DNA from: an uncultured Fenollaria sp.
Lineage (GTDB): Bacteria > Bacillota > Clostridia > Tissierellales > Peptoniphilaceae
NCBI RefSeq assembly: GCF_946221515.1
Contig: NZ_CAMJVK010000022.1
Span: forward strand, 1 to 26,069
Length of the DNA stretch: 26,069 nt
Direction of reading: 5' to 3'
The position numbers and the translations under genes were made by a program. Below the pieces are notes generated by a model, which was not told the origin of the DNA, made no database searches, and saw only the letters and a program-made list of their open reading frames with translations. Within the stretch, counting starts at the first letter, position 1; each line of letters starts with the position of its first letter. Shown in pieces: positions 9,074 to 19,500 of the stretch.

Positions 9074-10179
9074 TACTTTACCTCTCTTATCAATATATCT
9101 TTAATCATCTTGGCGCTATTGCCGTCGCCATATGGGTTGATGGCCTTATGCATCTTCATGTACTCATCTTCATCTGTTAATAACATTTTCATATTATTAT
9201 AAACGCTGTCAAACTCAGTTCCGACAAGCTTTGCAGTGCCATACTCAATGCCTTCTGGCCTTTCAGTCTCGCGTCTAACAACAAGAACTGGTACGCCAAG
9301 CGCAGGTGCCTCCTCTTGCAGTCCACCCGAGTCAGTGACTACCATATAGGCATTTTTAAGTATATAAGCCATGTCTTCATACTCAACCGGCTCAGTTAAA
9401 ATCACATTACTTGCTCCATCTAAGTACTTCTTTGCAAGCTCCCTAACCCTTGGGTTTGGATGCATAGGAAAGACGATGTTCACATCATTAAACTCATCAG
9501 CCACTTTTCTCACTGCGCCAAAGATATTCTCCATAGGCTCGCCTTGGTTCTCTCTTCTATGTGAAGTAAGAAGAATTAGCTTTTTACTTAAATCTATCTT
9601 CTTAAGATCATCTCTCGTAAATGAATTAACCCTATCAGCTGTCATTAGAAGCGCGTCGATAACAGTATTGCCAGTTATGTAAAGCTTATCCATATCGTAG
9701 CCTTCTTTGATAAGGTTTTCCTTCGCCCTTTGTGTTGGACAGAAATGAAAGTCAGTCATGATGCCAGTTAGCTTCCTGTTCGCTTCCTCTGGGAATGGGC
9801 TTAAGATATTGCCACTACGTAGTCCCGCCTCAACGTGACCTATCTTAACACCATTGTAAAAAGCTTCAAGTGCTCCTGCAAATACAGTTGTAGTGTCACC
9901 TTGAACCAAAACAACATCAGGCTTTTCCTTCTTGATAACTTCTTCAAGTCCCTTTAGTGACCTTACAGTTATATCAGTCAAAGTCTGTCCCTTTTCAAAT
10001 ATATTCAAATCATAATCAATTTCTAAATCAAAAACCTTTATTACCGAGTCCAAAAGCTCTCTATGTTGACTCGTTATGCACGTTACAAGCTCGACACCAT
10101 CAGCGTTTTTAAGCTCCTTAATAATAGGTGCCATCTTTATACCTTCAGGTCTTGTTCCAAATATTACTAAAGCTTTCAA
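9073..10179 (-). CDS. wecB: UDP-N-acetylglucosamine 2-epimerase (non-hydrolysing)
   Basis: A 368-residue cytosolic enzyme interconverting UDP-GlcNAc and UDP-ManNAc for wall polymers (MnaA/WecB family). The family signature is clear: FGTRPEGIKMAP at the N-terminus, QGDTTT (D95), HVEAGLR (E117), PFPEEANR (E131), TSHRREN (H207) and the UDP-binding TDSGGLQEEAPALGVPVL. It overlaps the preceding WecA/TagO-like gene by four bases, so the two are coupled and probably serve the same polysaccharide. The product could feed teichoic acid linkage units or an SLH-binding secondary wall polymer; which one cannot be decided here. Confidence 0.95.
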   Translation of the reverse strand: MKALVIFGTRPEGIKMAPIIKELKNADGVELVTCITSQHRELLDSVIKVFDLEIDYDLNIFEKGQTLTDITVRSLKGLEEVIKKEKPDVVLVQGDTTTVFAGALEAFYNGVKIGHVEAGLRSGNILSPFPEEANRKLTGIMTDFHFCPTQRAKENLIKEGYDMDKLYITGNTVIDALLMTADRVNSFTRDDLKKIDLSKKLILLTSHRRENQGEPMENIFGAVRKVADEFNDVNIVFPMHPNPRVRELAKKYLDGASNVILTEPVEYEDMAYILKNAYMVVTDSGGLQEEAPALGVPVLVVRRETERPEGIEYGTAKLVGTEFDSVYNNMKMLLTDEDEYMKMHKAINPYGDGNSAKMIKDILIREVK

Positions 10180-11201
10180 TTTTCACCATCCTTAAACAAT
10201 CCAATCTTGTATGCTAAAAAAACTATTATCATAAATATAATTCCTGAAATAAGTACCGAAACAGTATTTCTAAGCTTCATCACAAGTATGCCAAATATTG
10301 AGAATATGGCTGATATAGTATACAGTATCAAAACCGTCTTCTTAGTCGAATACTTTCTTAAGAGTCTGTGGTGCAGGTGTCCCTTGTCCGCCGAGGCGAT
10401 GGACCTGCCACTAAGAAGTCTTCTAATCATTGCAAATGTCGTATCAAAGACAGGTAGGCCAAGTATCATAATTGGTACTATGATACCAATGGCTGCGACC
10501 GCCTTCATCGCTCCTTGTATAGTGATGACAGCTAGCATAAATCCTGCGAGTAAAGCGCCCGTATCTCCCATAAATATCTTTGCCGGAGCAAAATTATATT
10601 TTAAAAAGGCTAGGTAGCTAAAGCCGACACATAGGCATAAAGCTGTCAGCGAGTACTGTTCATACGAAACCGACACCACGGCTAAAGTCATTGACGAAAT
10701 AAAGACAACGCCTCCTGCTAGACCATCGAGACCATCTATTAAATTTATGATGTTTGTAACAGCCACTATCCAAAATAGCGTTGCTGGAAGCGATAGGTAG
10801 CCAAGCGATAACAAATTATTATCAATAAATGGGTTACCTATGTTCATTATCCTTATATTGCCTAAGAAATATACTACAAGTCCAGCTAATAGCTGAAATA
10901 GCACCTTGTATTTCGGTTTAAGGTCATGCATGTCATCGTAGAAGCCAGATAACAATATGATTGTCGCACCTATGAATATGGCTGTATTCCTTGGCGTAAA
11001 CTTATATAGTATCATATATGGGATAAAGATCGCGAAGTACATAGCAAAGCCCCCGCAAGTTGGGATGGCATCAGTATGCATACGTCTTTGATCCTTAGGA
11101 ACATCGATGAAACCGAATTTTTTAGACAAGCGTATTTGAAGTTTAGTAAGTATCAGTCCAAGGACTAAGCTTACAAAAGCCGCAAAATATATTCTCCTCA
11201 A
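10176..11201 (-). CDS. Undecaprenyl-phosphate GlcNAc-1-phosphate transferase (WecA/TagO-like)
   Basis: A 341-residue polytopic membrane enzyme, about ten spans, that moves GlcNAc-1-P from UDP-GlcNAc to undecaprenyl phosphate as the first membrane step of a wall glycopolymer. Motifs: RRMHTDAIPTCGG, GFYDDMHDL (the Asp-rich Mg2+ site), NIINLIDGLDGLAGG, MGDTGALLAGF and KGHLHHRLL. The start is a TTG at 11201 with AGGTG about 7 nt upstream; an in-frame ATG is not available nearby. It lies 9 nt behind upp and overlaps the epimerase by four bases. Other MraY-superfamily members are less likely because the HxHH loop is of the WecA type. Confidence 0.93.
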   Translation of the reverse strand: MRRIYFAAFVSLVLGLILTKLQIRLSKKFGFIDVPKDQRRMHTDAIPTCGGFAMYFAIFIPYMILYKFTPRNTAIFIGATIILLSGFYDDMHDLKPKYKVLFQLLAGLVVYFLGNIRIMNIGNPFIDNNLLSLGYLSLPATLFWIVAVTNIINLIDGLDGLAGGVVFISSMTLAVVSVSYEQYSLTALCLCVGFSYLAFLKYNFAPAKIFMGDTGALLAGFMLAVITIQGAMKAVAAIGIIVPIMILGLPVFDTTFAMIRRLLSGRSIASADKGHLHHRLLRKYSTKKTVLILYTISAIFSIFGILVMKLRNTVSVLISGIIFMIIVFLAYKIGLFKDGEN

Positions 11202-11210
11202 TTAATTCAC

Positions 11211-11834
11211 CTACTTAGTTCCGAAAAGTCTGTCTCCTGCGTCTCCAAGACCTGGAACGATGTATTTATGCTCATTAAGCTTTTCATCAACACTCGCTAC
11301 GAAGATGTCAACATCTGGGTGATGACTCTTTACGTACTCAACTCCTTCAGGAGCAGCGATGATGTTTACAAGCTTGATATGCTTTGCGCCTCTCTTCTTT
11401 AAGAAGTCTATGGCAGCAGATGCACTTCCGCCAGTTGCAAGCATTGGGTCAAGCACTATGACCTCTCTCTTCTCAATGTCTGAAGGGAGTTTACAGTAGT
11501 ATTCAACTGGTTCATAAGTCTTTGGATCTCTATATAGACCTATGTGTCCAACCTTTGCCGCTGGAAGTAGGCTTAACATGCCGTCAACCATACCAAGGCC
11601 AGCTCTAAGTATTGGCACTAGCGCAATCTTCTTGCCAGCTAAGCTATAGCCAGTAGTCTTGCATATAGGTGTCTCTATAGACATTTCTTCTAACCCTAAA
11701 TCTCTAGTTACTTCGTAGCCCATAAGCATAGATAGCTCAGTAACTATCTCCTTAAATTGCTTTGTACCAGTTTGCTTCATTCTTAATATGCTTAGTTTGT
11801 GTTTAATAAGTGGATGATCAAATACAGTTACCAT
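11211..11834 (-). CDS. upp: Uracil phosphoribosyltransferase
   Basis: A 207-residue cytosolic salvage enzyme converting uracil and PRPP to UMP. The PRPP loop VIVLDPMLATGGSA and the C-terminal uracil-binding YIVPGLGDAGDRLFGT are both intact, as is LVPILRAGLGMVDG. Length is exact for the family. RBS AGGAGG is 7 nt before ATG. In many clostridia upp sits between rpiB and a WecA homologue, as here. No PyrR-type attenuator is visible, so it is probably expressed with the operon. Confidence 0.97.
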   Translation of the reverse strand: MVTVFDHPLIKHKLSILRMKQTGTKQFKEIVTELSMLMGYEVTRDLGLEEMSIETPICKTTGYSLAGKKIALVPILRAGLGMVDGMLSLLPAAKVGHIGLYRDPKTYEPVEYYCKLPSDIEKREVIVLDPMLATGGSASAAIDFLKKRGAKHIKLVNIIAAPEGVEYVKSHHPDVDIFVASVDEKLNEHKYIVPGLGDAGDRLFGTK

Positions 11835-11843
11835 AATACCCTC

Positions 11844-12278
11844 CTAACAATTTTCGATTAAATCGACTCTTCTTTTATGTCTTCCTGCTAAAAATTCTTC
11901 CGCTAAAAATGTATCAAGTATAGATTTTGCAAGCTCGTCACCGATTACTCTTGCGCCAAGAGCTAGCATGTTCGCGTCGTTATGATTTCTAGACATCTTC
12001 GCCATGTATTCGTTAGTGCAAAGAGCGCATCTAATGCCTTCTACCTTGTTTGCAGCAAGTGAAATGCCTATGCCAGTGCCGCAGATAACGACAGCCTTTT
12101 CTACTTCGCCTGCAATTACGCCGTTCGCAGCCTTCTTGCCATAAACTGGGTAGTCAACCGACTCAGTGGAATCAGTTCCATAATCAACGACTTCAATACC
12201 TTTTTCACTAAGGTAGCTCTTTAACTTTTCCTTTAATTCAAATCCTCCGTGATCTGATGCAACGCCTATCTTTCTCAT
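11844..12278 (-). CDS. rpiB: Ribose-5-phosphate isomerase B
   Basis: A 144-residue RpiB/LacAB-family enzyme interconverting ribose-5-P and ribulose-5-P in the pentose phosphate pathway. Key residues: ASDHGGFELK (D9, H10), the catalytic CGTGIG (C66) with the anion-hole glycine loop, and RNHNDANMLALG (H98). The Cys at the catalytic-base position is the typical bacterial RpiB form. RBS AGGAG is upstream of ATG; it lies 9 nt before upp. It could supply ribose-5-P for the PRPP used by upp (inference). Confidence 0.96.
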   Translation of the reverse strand: MRKIGVASDHGGFELKEKLKSYLSEKGIEVVDYGTDSTESVDYPVYGKKAANGVIAGEVEKAVVICGTGIGISLAANKVEGIRCALCTNEYMAKMSRNHNDANMLALGARVIGDELAKSILDTFLAEEFLAGRHKRRVDLIENC

Positions 12279-12320
12279 GATACCTCTCCTTTACAATTTT
12301 ATCATATAAAATTTTTATTT

Positions 12321-13340
12321 TCAATACTTTATGTTGTGGCCCGATGACTTGATGATTCTGTTCATAATCGCCATGAAAATGCCCTTGCGCTCGTAGCCTT
12401 GTAAGATGATGTAGCCGTATCCCTTGTCATCAGCTGTTCTTAACAAGTTAAATATATTGTGTGATATGCTGATGGGCTCCTTAATTGATCCTAGAACCAT
12501 GGTCCTAAAGCCATGGAACTCGTCTTCATACTCCTTAAGCGTGAAGACAACCGGATTCTTCTCAATATTTGCCTTGTACTCAGCCTTCATCTTTGTAATA
12601 AGATCCTCGCCCTCACCCATGATGATGACTACCTTGGCATTTGGCTTGTAGTGCGTGTATTTTTGTCCTGGGCTGATGGGTTTCTTGACTTCTTTATCGT
12701 CAGTGATGGCCTCGTCGTACTCAGCTTCAGGTATTATCTTTTGTAAATCCTCTAATGAGATCTTGCCTGGCCTTAAGATGCGGACCTTGTCTCTACTTAG
12801 GTCGATGACAGTTGATTCGATGCCAACCTCACTCATCTCGCCGTCAAGTATGTACTTAAGCTTGCCATAAAGGTCCTTGTAGACGTGCTCAGCGCATGTT
12901 GGCGATGGATAGCCAGATATGTTCGCGCTTGGAGCGGCTATGGGTGTGCCCGCATACTCAATCAGCTTTCTCGCTACATCGCTAGATGGCATACGTATAG
13001 CGACGCTATCAAGCCCAGCAGTGATTACGCTTGGAACGATGTCCTTCTTCTTTAAGATTATAGTCATAGGTCCCGGCCAAAAAGCATCAAGAAGCGCATC
13101 GTATTTACTCTCGTAGTAAGCAAGCGGCTCAATCATCTCACGCGATGCTATATGAAGAATAAGAGGGTTATCACTTTGCCTGCCCTTTGCTTCATAAATC
13201 TTTTTTACAGCCTCAGCATTTAGTCCATCCGCACCAAGACCATAAACAGTTTCAGTCGGAAAGGCAACGAGACCGCCTCTTTTAATCTCTTCAGCGCATA
13301 ATTTTATATTCTCATCAGTAATTTTTAATACTTCAGTCAT
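12321..13340 (-). CDS. L-threonylcarbamoyladenylate synthase, Sua5/YwlC type
   Basis: A 339-residue enzyme making threonylcarbamoyl-AMP from Thr, bicarbonate and ATP, the first step of the tRNA t6A37 modification. The N-terminal ~200 residues are the YrdC domain, with FPTETVYGLG, KIYEAKGRQSDNPLILHI and SANISGYPSPT; the rest is the Sua5 C-terminal domain joined by the PISPGQKYTHYKP linker. I place the start at the ATG at 13340, with AGAGG 7 nt upstream. A GTG at 13370 is in frame but has no good RBS. It heads the nine-gene operon. Confidence 0.95.
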   Translation of the reverse strand: MTEVLKITDENIKLCAEEIKRGGLVAFPTETVYGLGADGLNAEAVKKIYEAKGRQSDNPLILHIASREMIEPLAYYESKYDALLDAFWPGPMTIILKKKDIVPSVITAGLDSVAIRMPSSDVARKLIEYAGTPIAAPSANISGYPSPTCAEHVYKDLYGKLKYILDGEMSEVGIESTVIDLSRDKVRILRPGKISLEDLQKIIPEAEYDEAITDDKEVKKPISPGQKYTHYKPNAKVVIIMGEGEDLITKMKAEYKANIEKNPVVFTLKEYEDEFHGFRTMVLGSIKEPISISHNIFNLLRTADDKGYGYIILQGYERKGIFMAIMNRIIKSSGHNIKY

Positions 13341-13411
13341 TATATCAACCTCTAAATTTAATTTTACCACAAAAGCAGTGATTTATCAATACAAAGGCAG
13401 GTGAAAATGAG

Positions 13412-13423
13412 ATTATAATTATA
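13412..13423 (-). promoter_or_regulatory. Candidate -10 region of the nine-gene operon
   Basis: Two overlapping-register TATAAT hexamers in tandem (13418-13423 and 13412-13417), about 70 nt upstream of the Sua5-type start. No convincing -35 lies at 16-18 nt; TTGTAA is too close. This is the best placed promoter-like sequence ahead of the operon. Confidence 0.35.
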
Positions 13424-13451
13424 CAAAATATTTACAAAGCATATAGCCTTG

Positions 13452-13529
13452 CTAATGGACCCGCGCGTGCCATATATAAGCGCGGCGGATGTATTAGGCT
13501 CGGCATGAGTCAATAGCCATGCACATGGC
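13452..13529. repeat. GC-richer island with nested inverted repeats
   Basis: Three hairpin potentials follow one another. CTAAT/ATTAG (13452-13456 and 13493-13497) encloses CCGCGC/GCGCGG (13461-13466 and 13480-13485). GGCT/AGCC lies around 13497-13518. GCCATG-CA-CATGGC (13516-13529) is an almost perfect palindrome. Composition is clearly more GC-rich than the flanking AT-rich DNA. It lies between the protease terminator and the Sua5-operon start. It could be a structured leader RNA, a small palindromic repeat element, or relict DNA; function unknown. Confidence 0.5.
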
Positions 13530-13531
13530 AT

Positions 13532-13560
13532 AAAAAGAGAGACCTTTTACAGTCTCTCTT
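13532..13560 (-). terminator. Intrinsic terminator of the SLH protease gene
   Basis: Minus-strand RNA forms the 8-bp stem AGAGAGAC/GTCTCTCT with an 8-nt loop, followed by U5. It begins about 24 nt past the protease stop codon. Confidence 0.9.
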
Positions 13561-13582
13561 AGTAAATAGTTTTTCTACTCTA

Positions 13583-16500
13583 TTAATGAGTTTCAACCCA
13601 TCTTATTATATTGTATAGCATTACTGCTAGCTCTTCTCTAGTAAATTCACTTTCTGGATTATACATTGTATCTGTTTGTCCATTAACTAAAGCGATCTTT
13701 GCCATAGCTACAACAGCATCTTTACTCCAAGCTGGAATCTTGTCAAGATCATTATATGTCCAAGTCTTAACTTCATCCATCTTGATTCCGTGTAGAGCTA
13801 AGAACTTTTGTAAGATAAGAGCAAGTTCTTGACGACTAACAAGCTTGTTAGGCTTGAATGATCCATCAGGATATCCTACGAATAAGCCATTACCAGCTGC
13901 CCACATAACTGCTTCGTTAAACCAGTCTCCTGCTTTAACGTCAGTAAACTTAGTTTGTGTATTAATGTTCTTATCAACAGATATTCTCATCAATACTGCA
14001 GATACCATAGCTCTAGTTATAGGAAGTTCGCCTTGGAACTTGTCATTACCCATACCAGCTAATATACCGCGAGACACAAGTGATCTGATTGCTGTACCAG
14101 CCGCAGTGTTTGGAATGTCATTTAATGTTACAGGAAGTAATTCTTCAGTATCAACGATACCGTAGTCTTTCTTTTCTTCCTTAGGTGCAACAACACTTGG
14201 CTCTTCCTTCTTTTCTTCAGTTTTGTCTACACTTGGTCTGTATGGTCTATATGGTCTTTCAGGTCTGTATGGTTCATCTGGCCATGATGGCTCATATGGT
14301 TCATTACCAGGGTCTGGTGTTGGTGTTGGTGGAACTATATGTTTAGGATTAGCTAGCATATCATTAATAGCTTTTGTCTTTGCATAGATATCATCTTGAG
14401 TCTTTTCATTATCAGGTTTTGCTAAATAATCTTCACCATCTTTTATTAAAGCTTCAAGATCTTTTCTGTATTCATCAGTTAATTTATTGTCTGTATTCAA
14501 TAACTTCTTAGCATTTTCTATCGCTTTAACAAGTGGACTTAATAAAACTCTTCCTTCTTCAATAGTATATTTTACTGTAGCTGTAGCTACCTTATCTTCT
14601 TCTGTTATAGTAACTTTTTGCATCTTAGGCTCTGCTACATATCCAGTTGGCTCTTTATCAACGTATAGAGTGTATTCACCTGGTGTTATGTTTATAAACT
14701 CAGCCTTATCTGTGTAATAATAATGGTCTTTATCATTAGTATCTTCTAGATAGTATTTAGGTCTACTAGCACTTGGATCAAGTCCTTCTTCCTCTATACT
14801 TAACTTATAATCTGTAGTATAGTCTGGTTTATTTGTTCTTCTAAGAGCAAGTTCTATATAGTTGTAGCTTTCTGTAAATGCGACCTCATCAGGATTTCCT
14901 TGAGTTCTGTCTCCACCGTTTCCTTTATCTGTAAAGTAGACATAATCCCAACCGTCTTTTAGATTTACAGTCATTTTGTAGATGCCATTAGGAATTAGTT
15001 CATAGTAAACTTTTCCAATCGGTACATTTATTTCATGTCTTGTACCGTCTTCAACATTTACTAATGTCAATTGAATATCTTCTCCGTAGTCGGCAGTTTC
15101 GGCGCCGCCAACGCCAAATTCTACAACAGGGTTCTTTCTAGCTGATTCTTCACCGATATGGAACCAACGAACATTTAATGTTTGATCTAGTCCTGTGTCT
15201 TCATAAATCTCAACTTTATATTCTTCTCTTTCAGGTCTAAATCCATCTTGAACCCAAGTTCTAAGATAATATGTTCCTTGTGGTAGATTTGTCCAATCTT
15301 CAACTAGTTCATCTCTTGAGTTGTAAAGTTCATATTTAACATTTGGTTTATCAACATTTTTCTTTGTAAAGAATTCTGTTGTTACTTTCAATCTGCCTTT
15401 TTTGTTTTCTTGTGGGAATATATACATTTCGCCAACGTTCTTATTAAATGTCTCTTGGTTATAAATAGTATCAAGAACAAGAATTGGATTTTCTAAACCA
15501 TACTTGCTCATATCAAATTTTGATACAACTTTGTAAGTTCCTGAAACATTAACATTGATTTCAATTCTCATTTCTTCGTTTCCAGATTTTGAAGATAAAT
15601 TATATCCTTCCACTTCAGTAATATTAAGCTTATCACCTGACTCTGTTTCAAATACATCGAAATACTTATTAAAATTCTTAAGAACTTTGTATTTTATTTC
15701 ATTGCCATTGTCATCTGTTATAGGTTGTCCATTTTCATCAGTTGCAGTATGCTCACTTATATCATTTCCAAATACTTCATCAAATGTTACTGAATCTGCA
15801 CCAAACCAATAAGAAATAAATTCTCCTGTCCAAATCAATCTGGTTTCAATTTCACTTGTTTCATTTTCTTTTATGACTAATGTTCTATCACCAAAGGCTA
15901 ATGCCGGTTTTTCTTTTTCATTGTTTCCTTCAACAACTATTGTGTATTCACCTGCAGGAAGTTTTGTTTCGTACATATCAGCCGCATAGTTAGTCTTTCT
16001 TGGAACTACATAGTAGTTATCATTTTCATCAACTGCAAAGACTTTAATATCTCCCGGATAGTCTGAGCCGTTAGTAATGATTAAATCAAAGACACCATAT
16101 TTGCTGTCATCTACTTTTGTAAATGTTACAGTAACTTTTTGTTCTTGATTTTGTTCAGACAATGTAAATTCTTCGTAATCAATTTCAGCTATATATGAAG
16201 CAAATAAATCCGGATAGAAAACTCTATAGTCCCCATATTCAAGATTGTTTGTTCCATTGACGTTATACCATTTTTCTCCACCATTTTCTTCAACTTTAAT
16301 TTGAAGAATAGGTTCTTCCTTAGGGAATGATGTATCAGCCGGATCACTTGATTTTAGTTCAAAAATTACTTTACCATTATTCTTGATATCAGCAAGAGTT
16401 CTTTCGAAGTAGTTGCCTGCCATATCCATAGCGCCAATCCAAATCTTATCCATATTGTCATCAAGTTTAAAGTTAGCATCTAAATTATCAAATCTTGCAT

Positions 16501-19500
16501 TAAAGATTAAGGATTTTTCATCTCCAGGCACTTCTTCATAGCTGTATTCAGTAGCAGCTCCAAGTTCAAATACATCCATCCATGCAAGACCTGATCTATC
16601 ATCAGTTGCTTTAAATTTAATAGTTACTGAATTTGAATTACTGTCTTGATTAGCTTCTATCAATTCGATTTCAGGTTTTACTCTGTCTACATAAACAGTC
16701 TTTACATATTCTTGTTCACTTGACTTGTTATCTTGAGCGCTTGCAGTAATCTTAACTTTATAATTACCATCCGGAACTTGTCCGCCGTTTTTGTCTTCGC
16801 CTCTCCAAGTCCATACAGGGTCTTCAGTGTATTTTTGGTCGTAGTAATTCTTCTTTATAATACTTCTATATGGCTCAGCTATAGTCTTTACAACTTCTCC
16901 GGCTTCATTGATAAATTCAAATTTTAAGTTATCTGCATTTCTTAAAAATACTCCGTGGAAACTTATTTCGTCTTTATCTGAATCTCCGTTAGGGCTTATT
17001 GCAAATTCACCTAAGTATTTATCTGACCAAGCTTGGTAGCCTTGGATCATTCTTCCGCCATCATGCCATTTTGAGTAGAAGTGTGTGAAATTCCATTGAT
17101 CAATGTATTTTCCAGGGAAATCATTATAATCAGTTCCTTGGTACCAGAATGGTATATTATTTACCCAATTTTTGCCTGAAGGTGTCTCTTCAAAAACTAT
17201 ATCATCAGCAAATACATCAATGATAGGAAGTTTTGCCCAATCGCCATAGAATGCTAAGTATGGTACTGACAAATCAGCAAATTCTTTTGCTCCTTCTGCA
17301 TTAGCTTTGCTTTCAAAGAAGATGAATCCATCTATAAAGAAACCATTAGCTTGATCTTGTTTAGCCTTTTCCAATTTTCCTGTAAGGTCAATTACACCTG
17401 TGAAACTAGCTTCGCTATTAGCATTTACTGTAATTTCAGCAAAATTTGCTTCTCCAAGCTTAGCAGGCTCAAATGTAATTTTACCGTCTTTAACTTGGTC
17501 AGTTTGGGCAATACCATGAACTTTATAAGTAGCTGTTTTATCCGAATAGTTCTTTAATTTTAAATTAAAATCTAATTTTTCATCTTTTATTGAACCGAAT
17601 TCAACAACTGCTTTGCCGTTACTCATCTTGCCACTAGCATCTGTTAGTGTAACAAGATATGGGTTAACTGCAGCTTCTAGGTTCATAAGGCCCGCGCCTT
17701 GTACTCTTGGTGAGTTATAGAAACCTTTTACATTTTCATAAAGAATAGGTGTCGCTGTTGCCATCATTATATTCTTGATGAATTGATGTTTTTCTGCACC
17801 TTCAACTGAAATATTGTTCTTTGCTAAAAATTGGTTAACAAGGGCGATACCACCTGCAACGTGAGGAGTTGCCATGGATGTACCTGTCATACTTTGATAG
17901 CGTCCGCCATCAACATTTACTGTTGAGTAAATTTCTCCACCAGGAGCTGTAATTTCTGGTTTCAGTCTTAGACTTGGGTTTGGTCCCCAGCTTGTAGACT
18001 CATTCATCTTATATTGACCAGGATTTACCATCTCGTGCTTTTCAGTGTTAATCTTAATCTTAGGCGTTTCGTTGGCTGCTTTAGCATCTGCAATGCTTTT
18101 TTGGATTAACTTATAGTTTCTATATGTTACAGAATATCCAGGAATAAGTCCTGGTGTTTGTGTTTGCATTATGATAAAGTAGTCTGGTTTATCAGCTTCA
18201 TTATTACCTAACAAGAAAGCTGCAGCCCCATTATTTTTAGCTAACGCTATTTTAGCAGAGAAATTAGCAGAATAACTGTTATCATTTGCATCTGCTGGAT
18301 CCTTTCCTCTTGATGCTAATACAATGTTGCCACTAATATTTTTACCATCATATTCAGATTGTTTATTTCCATATCCCACATCAATTATTTCATATTCTGT
18401 ATTTGATTCGAACTTAGAAAAATCTGCTTCAGCAATAGTATCCATAGCTTTTGCTATAACTTCTACGTCTTTGTTATTATCGTAATCCTTATAAATAACA
18501 GAAGCATCTGTAACCATGCTGTTATTGTTATAGTTAGCAACTGTAAATGCACTTTCAGCAACGCCTGGTGTACCCATAACTCCCCAGTCAGGGTTTGTTG
18601 CACGTGGGTTGTCGTTGCCCCATGTTGTATAGAAATCATTACCACCAGCAATTGCTACAATTGAACCAGCTTTTTTTGCATTTTGAAGTGCGAGATCCAT
18701 ACCAAGGTCAATACCTTGTTCAGAACCTGACATTGAGCCCAAACTCATATTCATAGAGTCAGCGCCAAGAATGATACTTTCTTCAATAGCTTCGATATAT
18801 GCTGAAGTATTTGTAGTTGCAACATCTTGTCCAAAAACTCTCATTACCAATATTTGAGCTTCTGGTGCAATACCTGTAATTTTTATTCCATTATTGGCTG
18901 CCGCTTCTGTATCATCAGCATTTGCACCAACTGTACCTGATACGTGCATACCGTGCATGCCTGTGTCAGCATTAGTGTCTTTTAAATCCATATTGTGATC
19001 CATAAAGTTATAACCATATGGGACTTTTTCGTTTAGATATTGTCCTTTTAACAAATGTTTACTAATTAATTCATCTATAGCTTGTTTATCATATTTAGCT
19101 TTAGTAGCATCTGTAAGTCTCATAGCAGGGTGATCTATATCAGCGCCTGAGTCGATTACAGAAACAACTCTACCTTCTCCCTTGTATCCAAGGTCCCAAG
19201 CTTTATTAGCATTAACCATCTTACTCGAATTATACATGTTAATTTTTTCATCTGGACGATTGTATTTGTAATCTACAAATATTTGCTTAACTTCAGGAAT
19301 ATTTTCTCTTACCATTAAAGCTTCTTCTGTAGTCATCTTCATCGTGAAACCACTAAATACAATGTTAAATTCTCTGTCATCGTATTCTTCTCTAGCGCTT
19401 CCATTAAATATTGAAGATAAAGTTTCCATCAAGCCGCCTTTTTTCTTGCCTAATAAGTCTTTAATCTTGTCCTTTACTTCTAAATTGTAATCAAGATTGC

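Noticed and set aside
13364..13531. 55-codon minus-strand ORF over the GC-rich island as a protein gene
   Set aside because: No ribosome binding site, and its ATG abuts the U tract of the protease terminator; kept only as part of the island finding.
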